Part shown: one piece after another, positions 19,947 to 29,585 of the stretch
How positions within the stretch are numbered: position 1 is the first letter of the stretch
Layout: every line of letters starts with the position of its first letter
Assembly (NCBI RefSeq): GCF_000686665.1
Contig: NZ_JMLH01000012.1
Span: 1 to 59,861, forward strand
Direction: 5' to 3'
DNA: 59,861 bases
Source of the DNA: Thomasclavelia saccharogumia DSM 17460
GTDB taxonomy: Bacteria > Bacillota_I > Bacilli_A > Erysipelotrichales > Coprobacillaceae
Notes under the pieces: generated by a model
Told to the model about the DNA's origin: nothing
What the model saw: the letters and a program-made list of their open reading frames with translations, nothing else
Database searches by the model: none
Translations under genes and position numbers: made by a program

Positions 19947-19968
19947 GGGGATTTCCCCTTTTTTTATT
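19945..19968. terminator. terminator after lipid kinase gene
   Basis: Short AAGGGGA/TTTCCCCTT hairpin followed by seven T on the plus strand. Confidence 0.7.
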
Positions 19969-20695
19969 TCTTTTTAGCAGAAACTAATAACATCATTGGC
20001 CGTCTCATTTCATCTTTCATCCCAGGAAGTTCAATCATTTCTGATGATGGCTGAGGTTCTATAACATGTTTTAATTCAAAACCTTTTGATAACAAACAAT
20101 TTAAATAAGTAGTTAATGTTCGATGATACTTAATAACCTTTTCGCCAAGAAAAACAGCTTCACGTTTTCCTTCATAATAATAATTATCAACAGGGAAATG
20201 AAGAATATTACCATTTTCATCATAATACCAGTCCTGACTGCCATAACTTGTAAAAACCGGATGTTCGACCGAAAAAACAAATTCACCGTTTTCTTTTAGC
20301 CACATTACAATTTTTTCTACCAATCCTGCAAAATCTTTTATATAATGAAATGCTAATGAACTGATTATAATATCAAATTTATTTTCTGAAAATTCTAAAT
20401 CTTCCATTGCTTGACACCGATACTCGATCTTCGTATCGGCATTTTTTGCTTTAGCTGCTTCTAACATTTTTTTTGAAATATCAACACCTAAAACATAATC
20501 TGCTCCCTGCTTTATGGCATATGCACAATGCCAGCCGTAGCCGCATCCTAGATCAAGGACTGTTTTACCTTTAAAATCAGGTAAAATCTTTTTTAATTCA
20601 TGCCATTCTCCAGCACCTTCTAACCCTTTTTTGGAGCGCTCCATCATTCCATATTTTTTAAAAAACTGTTCATTATCATATTTATTTTCTTTCAT
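19964..20695 (-). CDS. class I SAM-dependent methyltransferase
   Basis: 243 residues with the Rossmann motif I VLDLGCGYG (46-54), motif II acidic GVDIS and a UbiE-like core (EFSENKFDIIISSLAFHYI). The substrate is unknown; similar proteins act on small molecules. GGGAGG sits five bases before the ATG at 20695, which decides the start over an in-frame upstream ATG. Single gene, convergent with the pepT pair. Confidence 0.85.
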   Translation of the reverse strand: MKENKYDNEQFFKKYGMMERSKKGLEGAGEWHELKKILPDFKGKTVLDLGCGYGWHCAYAIKQGADYVLGVDISKKMLEAAKAKNADTKIEYRCQAMEDLEFSENKFDIIISSLAFHYIKDFAGLVEKIVMWLKENGEFVFSVEHPVFTSYGSQDWYYDENGNILHFPVDNYYYEGKREAVFLGEKVIKYHRTLTTYLNCLLSKGFELKHVIEPQPSSEMIELPGMKDEMRRPMMLLVSAKKK

Positions 20696-20811
20696 CTTTT
20701 CCTCCCTTTTCATCTAAACTTCAAGTATATAATATTAAAATGATAATTTGTTATTATCCTAAAATGTTTAATATCACTATAATATCTATTTTAACACTTA
20801 TTTCTTTAAAT

Positions 20812-20852
20812 AAAAACTCTTAAACCAATGACGAAAATCATTAATTTAAGAG
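20812..20852 (-). terminator. terminator after small basic ORF / RADAR-like operon
   Basis: Minus strand CTCTTAAA/TTTAAGAG arms with an inner ATGA/TCAT extension, followed by TTTTTATTT. Confidence 0.75.
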
Positions 20853-20879
20853 CCAATCCTTCTCTAAGTTATTTTAAAA

Positions 20880-21071
20880 TTAAAAAGCCTGCTTCGTTAT
20901 CCTCTTAGAAACCTTTTTTCGCCGTTCCTGCAAGGTAAAATAATCAAGAACATAATCACCTGTAGCAGTATGAACACTTTGTTTTCTTTTATTCAAAGCA
21001 ATATTTTTAGATCTTGAAACATCAATTTTTCGACAACTTTTTTTCGGAGGATTTGTATAAAATCTAGTCAC
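20880..21071 (-). CDS. small basic protein of unknown function
   Basis: 63 residues from a GTG at 21071 that follows AGGAGG at about 10 bases. The protein is rich in Lys and Arg (NPPKKSCRK, NKRKQS, QERRKKVSKR) with no membrane segment. I do not recognise it. A longer frame to 21188 exists but its TTG start has no ribosome site, and a predicted promoter lies inside that extension. It follows the adenosine-deaminase gene of the RADAR-like operon and has its own promoter. It may be an accessory gene of that cassette or an independent small gene. Confidence 0.5.
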   Translation of the reverse strand: MTRFYTNPPKKSCRKIDVSRSKNIALNKRKQSVHTATGDYVLDYFTLQERRKKVSKRITKQAF

Positions 21072-21158
21072 TATTATATTGCCTCCTTCCATTATACTAT
21101 ATGAAATAATTAAAAAATCAATTAATGAATTTGAACTATGCAATCTAAAATCAACAAT

Positions 21159-21188
21159 ATTATAGCATAATTTATTCAATTCGTTCAA
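21159..21188 (-). promoter_or_regulatory. predicted promoter for the small basic ORF
   Basis: Minus strand TTGAAC, 18 bases, TATAAT. A second TATAAT with a weaker -35 lies just before the AGGAGG ribosome site. Confidence 0.45.
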
Positions 21189-21200
21189 TAAATATTCATT

Positions 21201-23873
21201 TTATGAACTTAAAATATTCGCTCTTAGCAACTTTAAAACTTCGATTTCCTGTTTACCACTAGTTTCTACCGTTGATAAAAATGTTGAAAAATTGCTATTT
21301 TTTCTTACAAAATCAAGCCATTCAATGATTTCTTTTTTTGAATAGCCCATGTCTGTAAACTGTGCTTCTAACAGCGCAAATTGGAAAAGTAAATCAGTAT
21401 TAAAAATTGCTGGATCATCCGTATTGATTGTCAATAATACTTGTTTACTATGATCATCATTAAAACCAATTGCATCTAAATTTAAATACGGTAATAATGT
21501 AACATCATCAATATCACCAATCAAACTATTTGATACTGGATTTATTTCTACAATAATACCTTTGTTAGCAACCTTGTTTCTAACATATTTTTGCAATCTA
21601 TCATATAATTCATAATCATCGATATTTTCAACAATCAAAATAGATTCATTCATTTTGTCTATAAAATAACTACAATGATCAGCTACTAATAATTCTTCAA
21701 GCGTCCATCTAAAATCTGCTTTATTTAAACTTTTTTTCTTGCAGGCATATGAAAAATAACAGCACTTTTTACTCATCTTTAGTACTTTTTTATCAATACA
21801 GCTAAAATTATAGTTATACCAGTCAACTAAAACATGGATATCAACTGTATAATCCTCATTTTCTGAATAAATTTCTCTAAAAGTACTTAAAATCTTATCT
21901 CTTAATAAACTCTCGCTAATATTTAATTTTAAATCTTTCTTAGATATCTGAATATAGATCCAAAGCAAATTTTTTAAATAATCGATTTTTTTTATCTGCG
22001 TAACTTTTTTGTCTCGAAGATAGCGTTTTAAATCCAAGGCTAATGCCAAGCCATGACCAATTCGATCGCCTTCCATATAGTTAAAATGTTCTATCACTTC
22101 ATCAACATGTCGTAACCCACTGACAATACTAGAAAAAACCTCTCCGGCATGATATGTAAATCCTAATCTTTTAGCAGGAAAAATGTTATAATTATAGTAT
22201 TTTTCAATTAATTGCGGATTCTGTGATTCTTCTACTATTTCATGATGAGGATTTCTTATTAATCGATACACCGGAGCATAAACATAGGGTTCACAATAAT
22301 GCTCATTTCCAGCAACATCGATTCCAATAATATAATTTTCTAAACCTTCTATATTATTACGTAAATGCTGTAAAGCTATAACATTATTTATTAACTCATA
22401 TTGTAAATAACCATGTTTTAAAAATTTATAATCATTACTTAAAGCAAATTCTTTATAACATATATGACTAACCGGCCTTTTCTTTTTAAACATTACAATA
22501 AAGCCTAATTTCATCGCGCGCCTAGTAATTTCTATTTTTTGATACCATTCAATATGATAATTAACTAACTCCAAAATCTTTTCCTTATAAGCACTAATTA
22601 ATTCATCAAGATTCACACCATGAATATAAGCAATTTTAAGTTCTACGCCTTTGATCTTCTCTTGATGATAATAATGATCAAGAACTAAATTTAATTTATC
22701 TTTTAAACTGATACACTGATTAACATTTGCACGATAAAAATTACTAAAATATGATAATCCTTTAACCTCTTCAGTTTGTACTTTCAAAGCAAAAACACTA
22801 TTTTTCACTCGCAAATAATTAAAAAAACACTGATTAAATAAAGTTTTTTGATACTTATTTTTCTTAATATATTTTATGCAGTGATGAATAAAAATATTTT
22901 CACTTTGATCCTCATTTTTTTTACCAATAAATAAACTAATATAATCGTTATAATTATTATCACAATTATTATAATCATCACGGTGATACATAATTATCTC
23001 CATATCAATATTTTCAATAACCTTATTTATCAAATCCCGATCATCATCATTAAGTTCACCTGAAGCATATTTTGTCAATAAGATATAATCCCTGTCATAA
23101 ACTTCCTGATCAAAAAATATTATTTTCATCAAAATATAACGAACTGCAAGCGATGCTAAAGAAAACAATTCATAATCAAAATAACTGCTTTTGATCTTGT
23201 TAACTTTATTTAATTCACTAAGCGAACGACGAACATCATAATTTAACGGTCTTTTACCTATCATCGCCCACCATTGTAAATTAAAACCAATCGCACCCCC
23301 GAAATGAACATGCGTTTCATAAAAACCTTCTTTAAACACACTACTTTGATAATTGTTTAATACATGAATATGTAATCCCTCATTACTACATATAAAATCT
23401 TCAATAGAAGTAACAAATCTATTTAAATGATTAATAATTACTGGTGTCATTTCCATCCACCTTGAAATATAATACCAGATCAAGATTCTTTGATTTTCAT
23501 TATATGCCGAAAATAAATCTTTTCGATTATTGATATACATCTGATTCAAATATATTTTATAATCCTCAATTCTCAATAAAGACGATCCTAACCTTCCTAA
23601 CAATTCAAAATAAAATTCTGTTAACTGATCACCCTTATCACACTTGATATTTCTAAGCTGGCGTGGAAATATTTTTTCAAGTATTAAAATAAACTCATCC
23701 ATATCCCTAATCGAAATCTCATTTTTTATAATACTAAAAATCACTAAAATAAACTCATCATACGTGATTTCACCATTTAAATATTTTGCATAATAATCAT
23801 CCTTAATAAACCTAAAATGACGATATGGTAATGTAACAATTGCAATTGTCAGTATCAAATTATAAGTATTCAT
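21201..23873 (-). CDS. rdrB: RdrB-like divergent adenosine deaminase of a RADAR-type defence system
   Basis: 890 residues, far longer than housekeeping adenosine deaminases (about 330-350). The metal and catalytic motifs of the family are intact but widely spaced: H188 and H190 (THVHFGG), H575 (YHAGE), H607 (RIGHG) and D819-D820 (NTDDP). Long helical insertions separate them, as described for RdrB. In RADAR, RdrB deaminates adenosine in RNA or ATP with the partner ATPase RdrA when phage infects. It starts five bases after the ATPase gene, so the two are translationally linked. The assignment rests on motif reading and gene pairing, not on a database search. Confidence 0.82.
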   Translation of the reverse strand: MNTYNLILTIAIVTLPYRHFRFIKDDYYAKYLNGEITYDEFILVIFSIIKNEISIRDMDEFILILEKIFPRQLRNIKCDKGDQLTEFYFELLGRLGSSLLRIEDYKIYLNQMYINNRKDLFSAYNENQRILIWYYISRWMEMTPVIINHLNRFVTSIEDFICSNEGLHIHVLNNYQSSVFKEGFYETHVHFGGAIGFNLQWWAMIGKRPLNYDVRRSLSELNKVNKIKSSYFDYELFSLASLAVRYILMKIIFFDQEVYDRDYILLTKYASGELNDDDRDLINKVIENIDMEIIMYHRDDYNNCDNNYNDYISLFIGKKNEDQSENIFIHHCIKYIKKNKYQKTLFNQCFFNYLRVKNSVFALKVQTEEVKGLSYFSNFYRANVNQCISLKDKLNLVLDHYYHQEKIKGVELKIAYIHGVNLDELISAYKEKILELVNYHIEWYQKIEITRRAMKLGFIVMFKKKRPVSHICYKEFALSNDYKFLKHGYLQYELINNVIALQHLRNNIEGLENYIIGIDVAGNEHYCEPYVYAPVYRLIRNPHHEIVEESQNPQLIEKYYNYNIFPAKRLGFTYHAGEVFSSIVSGLRHVDEVIEHFNYMEGDRIGHGLALALDLKRYLRDKKVTQIKKIDYLKNLLWIYIQISKKDLKLNISESLLRDKILSTFREIYSENEDYTVDIHVLVDWYNYNFSCIDKKVLKMSKKCCYFSYACKKKSLNKADFRWTLEELLVADHCSYFIDKMNESILIVENIDDYELYDRLQKYVRNKVANKGIIVEINPVSNSLIGDIDDVTLLPYLNLDAIGFNDDHSKQVLLTINTDDPAIFNTDLLFQFALLEAQFTDMGYSKKEIIEWLDFVRKNSNFSTFLSTVETSGKQEIEVLKLLRANILSS

Positions 23874-23878
23874 AATTA

Positions 23879-26800
23879 TTACAACTCTTTATTAAAAACA
23901 CTTAGTAAATTCAAGAAAAATCTACGTTCTTCATTATCACTGCATACTAGATCATATAAATACAGACTCATGACATAAATAGGAGTTATGTATAACAGTG
24001 CCTGAGCTTTAGCTAGCATTTTATCTCGATCAAAACTATTTTGATCATTTACCAAATTATAAAGGGCTCTTAGCTCCTCCATAATATAATCACAACATTT
24101 ATTTCGTACTACCGTTTCATCACTTAATTTACTAATTAAATTCATTAATTTAGGTCTAAAATTATTCATCCAGTCGTTATTATCAACTACATCATAATAT
24201 ATTTGAACAATAATATTAAATACTTCCTGGCTTAACTCACTACTTTCATCATCCTCTATTTTAAGATAAATATCAGCGTTATTCATAATATTGCTATGGA
24301 TATTTTCAACGTCAACAATATCATAACGATGGTAATTTTCGGCTTCTAAATAGTAATAATCAAAAACTTGTTTAGTTAAAAGATACATTCTTTCAATAAA
24401 TTGTCTTTCATGACCTTCATAATTATCTTTATATTTTTCCACTTTTGTTGCATAAGCATTTATTTGCTGTTTAAAATATAGATCCTCTAGATGATCGATT
24501 CTTGGTGTATCATTATTATTTGAATATTTAGGACGAGTATAATAATCATCGATCATCTTTAAATAAGTGTTACTATTAGAAACTTCGCTATATTCAATAT
24601 TCTTTAATTCAGGAATAAATGTATTAATAATGTTTATAAATGTTCCAATAACATTCATATCATCTCTGCCAAAAAAACGAATCATATTTTCATCATTAAA
24701 TATAAATGTAAACCGTTCTAATAATTGTGATATATCAAAAAGTTTTCTATTTAGTTCTTCACTTACAAATAAATTCTTTATATCGTCAAATACAGGAATA
24801 ATTTGATTTACATAATATTTTTTATATGGGTAAAGACCATTCATCAATGATAAATTATTCTTTATCATCTTTTCCAAATTATTTAACCAGTTATAATTAC
24901 TATTTATATATTTTTTGATCAATAATGAGATTATACTTCTTTCATAATCTGATCTTTTTTTACCATCTTTTTTAATTCCATAACATAACACATCATAAAC
25001 TTCTTTATTAGGGTCACTATCATTTTCTTCATTGAAAATATCACATGCTGCTTTCATAATTTGCACAAAATACTTTTTATCATTATTTTCATTATATAAG
25101 CGAACATTTATATCATAATTGATTACACGATCACCATTGATTGCATTAATGGCTTTCATTGACATTCTTGTGGTAATGTATGAATAAAATAATAAAGTAT
25201 CTTTAATATCAGCATTATCAGGTAAAAATAATGTTATATTTTGATTAAAAGCTCGAACAAATACATGAACAAAAATATTTTTCAACTTATCTCTAACTCT
25301 TTTATAACGTTCATTATAATCATTTTTAAAAAAACAATTCAACAATTCATTCATAAATAAAGGCAAAATAATCAAAGCTTCTATTTCTTCTTTATAATCA
25401 TCACGAAGATACTTTTTATTCTCATTATTTTCAGACTTAATTGCCTCATAATTTTCCTTTATCTTTTCTTCAACAATTTCCTTTAATTCCTCACAGTCAA
25501 TTCTCAATTTATCATAACATTTATCTTCGCCATCTTCATACCTTTTTTCATTTTTAATATATAAATAACGATCAATATTATTCAAATTTTTTCGATACGT
25601 ATTTTTTGAATTCAAAATAATTCCTAAAAATTCCTCAATAAAAATTATTTTATCTTTATTAGTTTGTAGTTTTTGATAATTTTGACGACATAAATATATA
25701 TATACATTCATAAAGCCTCTGACATTAGAACTAAAAGTCGAATAATAAGAATAAATTACAGTATGACCCTTTTTAAAAAAGAAATCTTCATTACCATTAT
25801 CAAGACAAATATTAGCTAATAATTCTTCCATTGTTTTATTTAGCAGGTCACTAGCGTCCCCATTGTTTACGTATGTCAGCTTACTTTTCTTGCGATTATC
25901 CAATGTTTTGATTTCAAAACGATATAATGGCGGTAATACTTTCTTTAAAAAAAACTCACTGCGGCTCTTAGCCATTTCTAAAGCCTGATATTGCTTTTCA
26001 TTTTTTCCAAATGAATATATCTCTTTAATCTCACGATTATCTAGATTTTCCCCCTGTAACATTTTTAATGTTATCGACTGGCAAAAAAGATCATAATCAC
26101 CACTAATAAATGTAACAATATGTGAATGTGATAAAAAAGTTAAAAAATCTTCAAATATCGTTCCACAATATTTTGCTGTCATATCAACATCATCAAAGAA
26201 AAAGAAAATCAACGGTTCTTCTTCATAACCATGTCTTTTATTAATTATTTTTTTATACTCAATCAAATAATCAATCAATGTTCTAAAAGTCTCCACAACA
26301 TCAAAATCCTGGCTTTGAATTTCGGTTGAGCGATTAACATAATCAATAGTATTTTGATACTGTCGATTAATAATATTTTTATAATCAATTTTACGATGCT
26401 GATAATTCTTTTTTAATACATTAAACTGATTTTCAACCTTTTTTTCAATTTCTCGGGTATCATCTTCACGATTCAATAAACAAGCTGCTCTAGTATAACT
26501 TTTTATTTGATCATTATATATTTTTTCCAAAACAACAATTATCCAGCCTAAAATATCACTCGTCTCACTCATGTCATCAGGAACGATCAAAGAAGAAATG
26601 AGATCATAGTCATTAAAAGACATCTTTTTATGATTTTCAGAAAAATACTGATGACTTTCAATTTGTTTGATTATTGTCATCATGATCGATGTTTTTCCCA
26701 AACCGCGACCACCTAAAATAGAAATAAAATTATCATATTTTTCATAAGACAATCTTTTTAATTTAGTATCACTATTTCTAGCATTCTTGCGAAAATCACT

Positions 26801-26905
26801 AATAAAATCTTTAATATTACCAATATTAGGCAACATCAGCTTAACATTCTCTAATTCAAGTTCTCTTGCTCCAATATGATAATTTATTTTTTTAGCGTCA
26901 TTCAT
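23879..26905 (-). CDS. rdrA: RdrA-like P-loop ATPase of a RADAR-type defence system
   Basis: 1008 residues. Walker A is GGRGLGKTS with K71 and Walker B is FFFFDDVDMT with D238-D239; both sit in the N-terminal AAA/STAND-like ATPase region. The remaining about 750 residues are charged and alpha-helical, without recognised domains. Size, N-terminal ATPase and direct pairing with a long adenosine deaminase fit RdrA, which assembles into rings and activates RdrB. It is preceded by a membrane-protein gene (27-base gap) and followed by the deaminase (5-base gap). Confidence 0.82.
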   Translation of the reverse strand: MNDAKKINYHIGARELELENVKLMLPNIGNIKDFISDFRKNARNSDTKLKRLSYEKYDNFISILGGRGLGKTSIMMTIIKQIESHQYFSENHKKMSFNDYDLISSLIVPDDMSETSDILGWIIVVLEKIYNDQIKSYTRAACLLNREDDTREIEKKVENQFNVLKKNYQHRKIDYKNIINRQYQNTIDYVNRSTEIQSQDFDVVETFRTLIDYLIEYKKIINKRHGYEEEPLIFFFFDDVDMTAKYCGTIFEDFLTFLSHSHIVTFISGDYDLFCQSITLKMLQGENLDNREIKEIYSFGKNEKQYQALEMAKSRSEFFLKKVLPPLYRFEIKTLDNRKKSKLTYVNNGDASDLLNKTMEELLANICLDNGNEDFFFKKGHTVIYSYYSTFSSNVRGFMNVYIYLCRQNYQKLQTNKDKIIFIEEFLGIILNSKNTYRKNLNNIDRYLYIKNEKRYEDGEDKCYDKLRIDCEELKEIVEEKIKENYEAIKSENNENKKYLRDDYKEEIEALIILPLFMNELLNCFFKNDYNERYKRVRDKLKNIFVHVFVRAFNQNITLFLPDNADIKDTLLFYSYITTRMSMKAINAINGDRVINYDINVRLYNENNDKKYFVQIMKAACDIFNEENDSDPNKEVYDVLCYGIKKDGKKRSDYERSIISLLIKKYINSNYNWLNNLEKMIKNNLSLMNGLYPYKKYYVNQIIPVFDDIKNLFVSEELNRKLFDISQLLERFTFIFNDENMIRFFGRDDMNVIGTFINIINTFIPELKNIEYSEVSNSNTYLKMIDDYYTRPKYSNNNDTPRIDHLEDLYFKQQINAYATKVEKYKDNYEGHERQFIERMYLLTKQVFDYYYLEAENYHRYDIVDVENIHSNIMNNADIYLKIEDDESSELSQEVFNIIVQIYYDVVDNNDWMNNFRPKLMNLISKLSDETVVRNKCCDYIMEELRALYNLVNDQNSFDRDKMLAKAQALLYITPIYVMSLYLYDLVCSDNEERRFFLNLLSVFNKEL

Positions 26906-26932
26906 TTAATTTTACCTCCCCTTAAAATTATC

Positions 26933-27748
26933 CTACTTCTTATTATCACGTTGTTTATTTTCTAAAAAATCTAAAAAATATGTCAAAACTAAAATTTTTA
27001 ATTTATCAGAAAACATTAAATAGCGATTTTTTAAAACAAAATATCCACTAACACAAATAACGATTGCCATACTATAAATAACATCAAATTTAAAACCACC
27101 GACATTAGTAAACAAATGATAATTAAATACAAGCGCTAAAAATAAACTTACGCCCGATAAATTTTTAGAAAAAGATTTTGATGAATTATAATTATGAACG
27201 CGATTATATTTTTCATTCGTTTGAATCAGCATATAAGAACTAGTACTCATTGATTCAACCGCCTTTTTTAAACCGCTTTCATTTTCAAGATTAAAATTCT
27301 TATCAAAGCCCTCATATAGTTCAACTAAGTATTTATAACATTTCTTAATTAAAATCTTATACTCAATAGTATCATTTCTTTTCTTTACTTTACCTGCCAA
27401 TGATATGAATACGACCCATACGATCAATGAAAATACTAATTTAATATTCTCTATTTTAAATATAAAAAATATAACAGTAATTATACATACAACTAAATAA
27501 AGACAATTTATATTTGTCTTTTTTTCAAAGAAACGATAAATATATTTGATCATTTGCGATAACATCCAGCCCACACAATAACTAAAAACAATAACTAATC
27601 CAAAAACAAACCACTCATTATTTATTTCACTAATAAGATTTTTGATCTCAGCTGGAATGATCGAACAAACACCAGTAAAAACCATTATTCCCGGTACAAT
27701 CGTTGAAACAATATCATATAATGTTATCTTATTAATTATATTTTGCAT
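26933..27748 (-). CDS. membrane accessory protein of RADAR-like operon
   Basis: 271 residues with about four hydrophobic segments in the N-terminal half (roughly 12-32, 46-66, 82-99 and 102-118), a soluble helical middle of about 60 residues, then two more segments near 195-235 and a basic tail. I do not recognise the family. Published RADAR loci sometimes carry an extra membrane protein (SLATT- or Csx27-type); this one occupies the same slot but does not obviously match either. It is the first gene of the operon, so its level sets the stage for RdrA/RdrB. Confidence 0.7.
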   Translation of the reverse strand: MQNIINKITLYDIVSTIVPGIMVFTGVCSIIPAEIKNLISEINNEWFVFGLVIVFSYCVGWMLSQMIKYIYRFFEKKTNINCLYLVVCIITVIFFIFKIENIKLVFSLIVWVVFISLAGKVKKRNDTIEYKILIKKCYKYLVELYEGFDKNFNLENESGLKKAVESMSTSSYMLIQTNEKYNRVHNYNSSKSFSKNLSGVSLFLALVFNYHLFTNVGGFKFDVIYSMAIVICVSGYFVLKNRYLMFSDKLKILVLTYFLDFLENKQRDNKK

Positions 27749-27754
27749 ATCTAA

Positions 27755-27800
27755 CCTTATCTCCCTTCTTTAAAGAGATAACACAAAACTTCTTATCTCC
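27755..27800 (-). promoter_or_regulatory. alternative hairpins at the ribosome site of the RADAR-like operon
   Basis: On the minus strand two GAGATAA copies (27793-27799 and within the GGGAGATAAGG ribosome site at about 27756-27766) flank one TTATCTC (27775-27781). The central TTATCTC can pair with either copy but not both, so one fold would hide the ribosome site of the membrane-protein gene. Confidence 0.4.
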
Positions 27801-27917
27801 AACCCATATTAAAAAAGCTGATTTAATCATATTTATTCAACCATTATAACTAATTATATCTTATCACAGAGCCAAAAATATATAAATATAATTGCAATAA
27901 AAATAATCAAAACAAAT

Positions 27918-27951
27918 AAAAAAAGCCGATGAGATTTCATCGACTATCGGC
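27918..27951 (-). terminator. terminator of the PadR/PspC operon
   Basis: Minus strand GCCGAT...ATCGGC stem with an inner GATGA/TCATC extension followed by seven T. Its 5' arm overlaps the last codons of the pspC-like gene. Confidence 0.8.
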
Positions 27952-28123
27952 GCGGAATTATTATTGCAGCAATAATATATGCCCAAAAACCACTACCACC
28001 TATGGCAAATAAAACAACCCAAGCCAATCTTACCAAAGTTGGATCTAAATCAAAATACTCAGCAATTCCACCACAAACACCACAAATCATTTTTTCTTCA
28101 TCCGAACGATACAAACGTCTCAT
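27944..28123 (-). CDS. PspC domain protein
   Basis: A 59-residue protein, too short for most gene finders. It starts MRRLYRSDEEKMICGVCGG and continues IAEYFDLDPTLVRL, the PspC signature, then one membrane helix (AWVVLFAIGGSGFWAYIIAA). GGAGG precedes the ATG. It starts three bases after the DUF4097 gene and is the last gene of the PadR operon. PspC-domain proteins sense or relieve envelope stress in many Firmicutes. Confidence 0.88.
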   Translation of the reverse strand: MRRLYRSDEEKMICGVCGGIAEYFDLDPTLVRLAWVVLFAIGGSGFWAYIIAAIIIPRR

Positions 28124-28125
28124 TT

Positions 28126-28902
28126 TTATACCTCCATTTTTATTATAATATTTCCAACATCACAATCAGCCTCAATCATCCGATCACCGCCATGATAATA
28201 ATACTCATCGCTCACCCCTTCGCCACGATAGCTGCCTACTTGAATATCACCCAAATCACAATCCACATCATAACTATAATCACTTTCGGTTCCTGTCATA
28301 ACAACTTTGATATCACCAGCATCTACGTTAAATTCACTTTTTTTACTATCCAGTAAATCAATTTTCGCTGATCCAGCATCAACATCAACAACTGTTTTTT
28401 CACTAATAATATTATCTGCTTTAAACTCTCCAGCATCAACATCAACCTCTAATGCTTCAGCTATCAAATTTGTCAGCTTTACACTTGCGGCATCTATTTC
28501 AATTTCTACTTTATTAAATCGATAATCTTTAGGTACATATATTTTTACCTCAGCATCATTAACAATTGGAAAACCAAATCTAAAACTTTCTTTAAAAACT
28601 AATGTCCTGCCATCTTGATATATCTTAGTACGATGACTAATATTATCAGCTTTTATTTCAATAACATCCCCACTATATTCAATGATTTCAAATTTACCTG
28701 TTGAAGCTTCAATATCTAGATTCTCAATATCTTCAAATTTACTTTTTACATCTTTTGTTTTAATAAATGGTAATGATATATTCAAATCATCCTGATGATA
28801 AGCATTTTTTAACTCTGTAAATCCATCTAACATTACACCTGATATAAATAAAACTGCTGCAATAATTAAAGATACTATTACTATCAAGGTTGTTTTTTTC
28901 AT
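28126..28902 (-). CDS. DUF4097 family beta-repeat surface protein
   Basis: 258 residues: an N-terminal signal anchor (about 5-25), then a repetitive beta-rich region with runs such as EVDVDAGEFKADN and TVVDVDAGSAKIDLL, typical of the DUF4097 beta-helix family (compare LiaG of the Lia envelope-stress system). It overlaps the HAAS/DUF1700 gene by four bases. The pairing with PadR and PspC suggests an envelope-stress response unit; the biochemical activity is unknown. Confidence 0.82.
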   Translation of the reverse strand: MKKTTLIVIVSLIIAAVLFISGVMLDGFTELKNAYHQDDLNISLPFIKTKDVKSKFEDIENLDIEASTGKFEIIEYSGDVIEIKADNISHRTKIYQDGRTLVFKESFRFGFPIVNDAEVKIYVPKDYRFNKVEIEIDAASVKLTNLIAEALEVDVDAGEFKADNIISEKTVVDVDAGSAKIDLLDSKKSEFNVDAGDIKVVMTGTESDYSYDVDCDLGDIQVGSYRGEGVSDEYYYHGGDRMIEADCDVGNIIIKMEV

Positions 28903-29585
28903 ATCATTTCACCTACTTTATTTATAATTCTTTTTACTAGGTTTATTATTCCATTAACTGCCAATGGAACAGCTTTGATCAAAGCCTTTTCTACAACAAA
29001 AAAAACAACAGCTAAAGCAATCAAAGCAAAACCAGCGGCCAAAATAATCAGTCCCATGCCTGGTGTTGCTGATAATAAAACAAAACCATGAATAATACAC
29101 GCTAGAGCCCCCGCTAAACATACCACTCCGCCAACTAATATTCCAATTCCCACAGCTAAGACAAACGCCAATGCACTTATCCCAACTCCAAAAAGGCCAC
29201 TAAAGGCTAAGATCACTATTCCAATCAAAATTAAAATAATTAAAATCCGATTACGTTCAGGATTACCTTTAAAATTATTTTTTCTTTTTTCATGATGATT
29301 TTCATGATCAACTGCCTCAATTATCTCCCTTGCCTCTTTATAATAAGCATTATCCATGCCCTTTTCACTAAATTCAATATCATTATCAAATCTATTTTCC
29401 AAACCAGCTTTAATGATTGCAGCTATTCTTTCTGGAGACCCCAGATCATTGATTACTTGAATTTCATTTTCGGTTCCAGCTTCGTCAAAATAATTATCAT
29501 AATACTGTAAGGCTTCATCTCGTTCAACATCTTCAATATCTTGTAACAAATAAGCTAACTTCTCAAGAAATTCCTTACGATTCAT
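28899..29585 (-). CDS. HAAS / DUF1700 domain membrane protein
   Basis: 228 residues. The N-terminal about 70 residues (MNRKEFLEKLAYLLQDI, DEALQYYDNYFDEAG, IQVINDLGSPERIA) are the HAAS/DUF1700 domain that accompanies PadR regulators. The C-terminal half has about three hydrophobic segments rich in Gly and Ala. GAGGGGGA precedes the ATG at 29585. It overlaps padR by 11 bases and the DUF4097 gene by four, indicating tight coupling. Confidence 0.85.
   Translation of the reverse strand: MNRKEFLEKLAYLLQDIEDVERDEALQYYDNYFDEAGTENEIQVINDLGSPERIAAIIKAGLENRFDNDIEFSEKGMDNAYYKEAREIIEAVDHENHHEKRKNNFKGNPERNRILIILILIGIVILAFSGLFGVGISALAFVLAVGIGILVGGVVCLAGALACIIHGFVLLSATPGMGLIILAAGFALIALAVVFFVVEKALIKAVPLAVNGIINLVKRIINKVGEMI

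Noticed and set aside
20880-21188. Toxin-antitoxin pair next to the defence operon
   Set aside because: Only one small gene is present and it matches no toxin or antitoxin pattern I know.
27979-28356. Plus-strand open frame of 125 codons
   Set aside because: It lies opposite the real PspC-domain gene and the end of the DUF4097 gene; no ribosome site.
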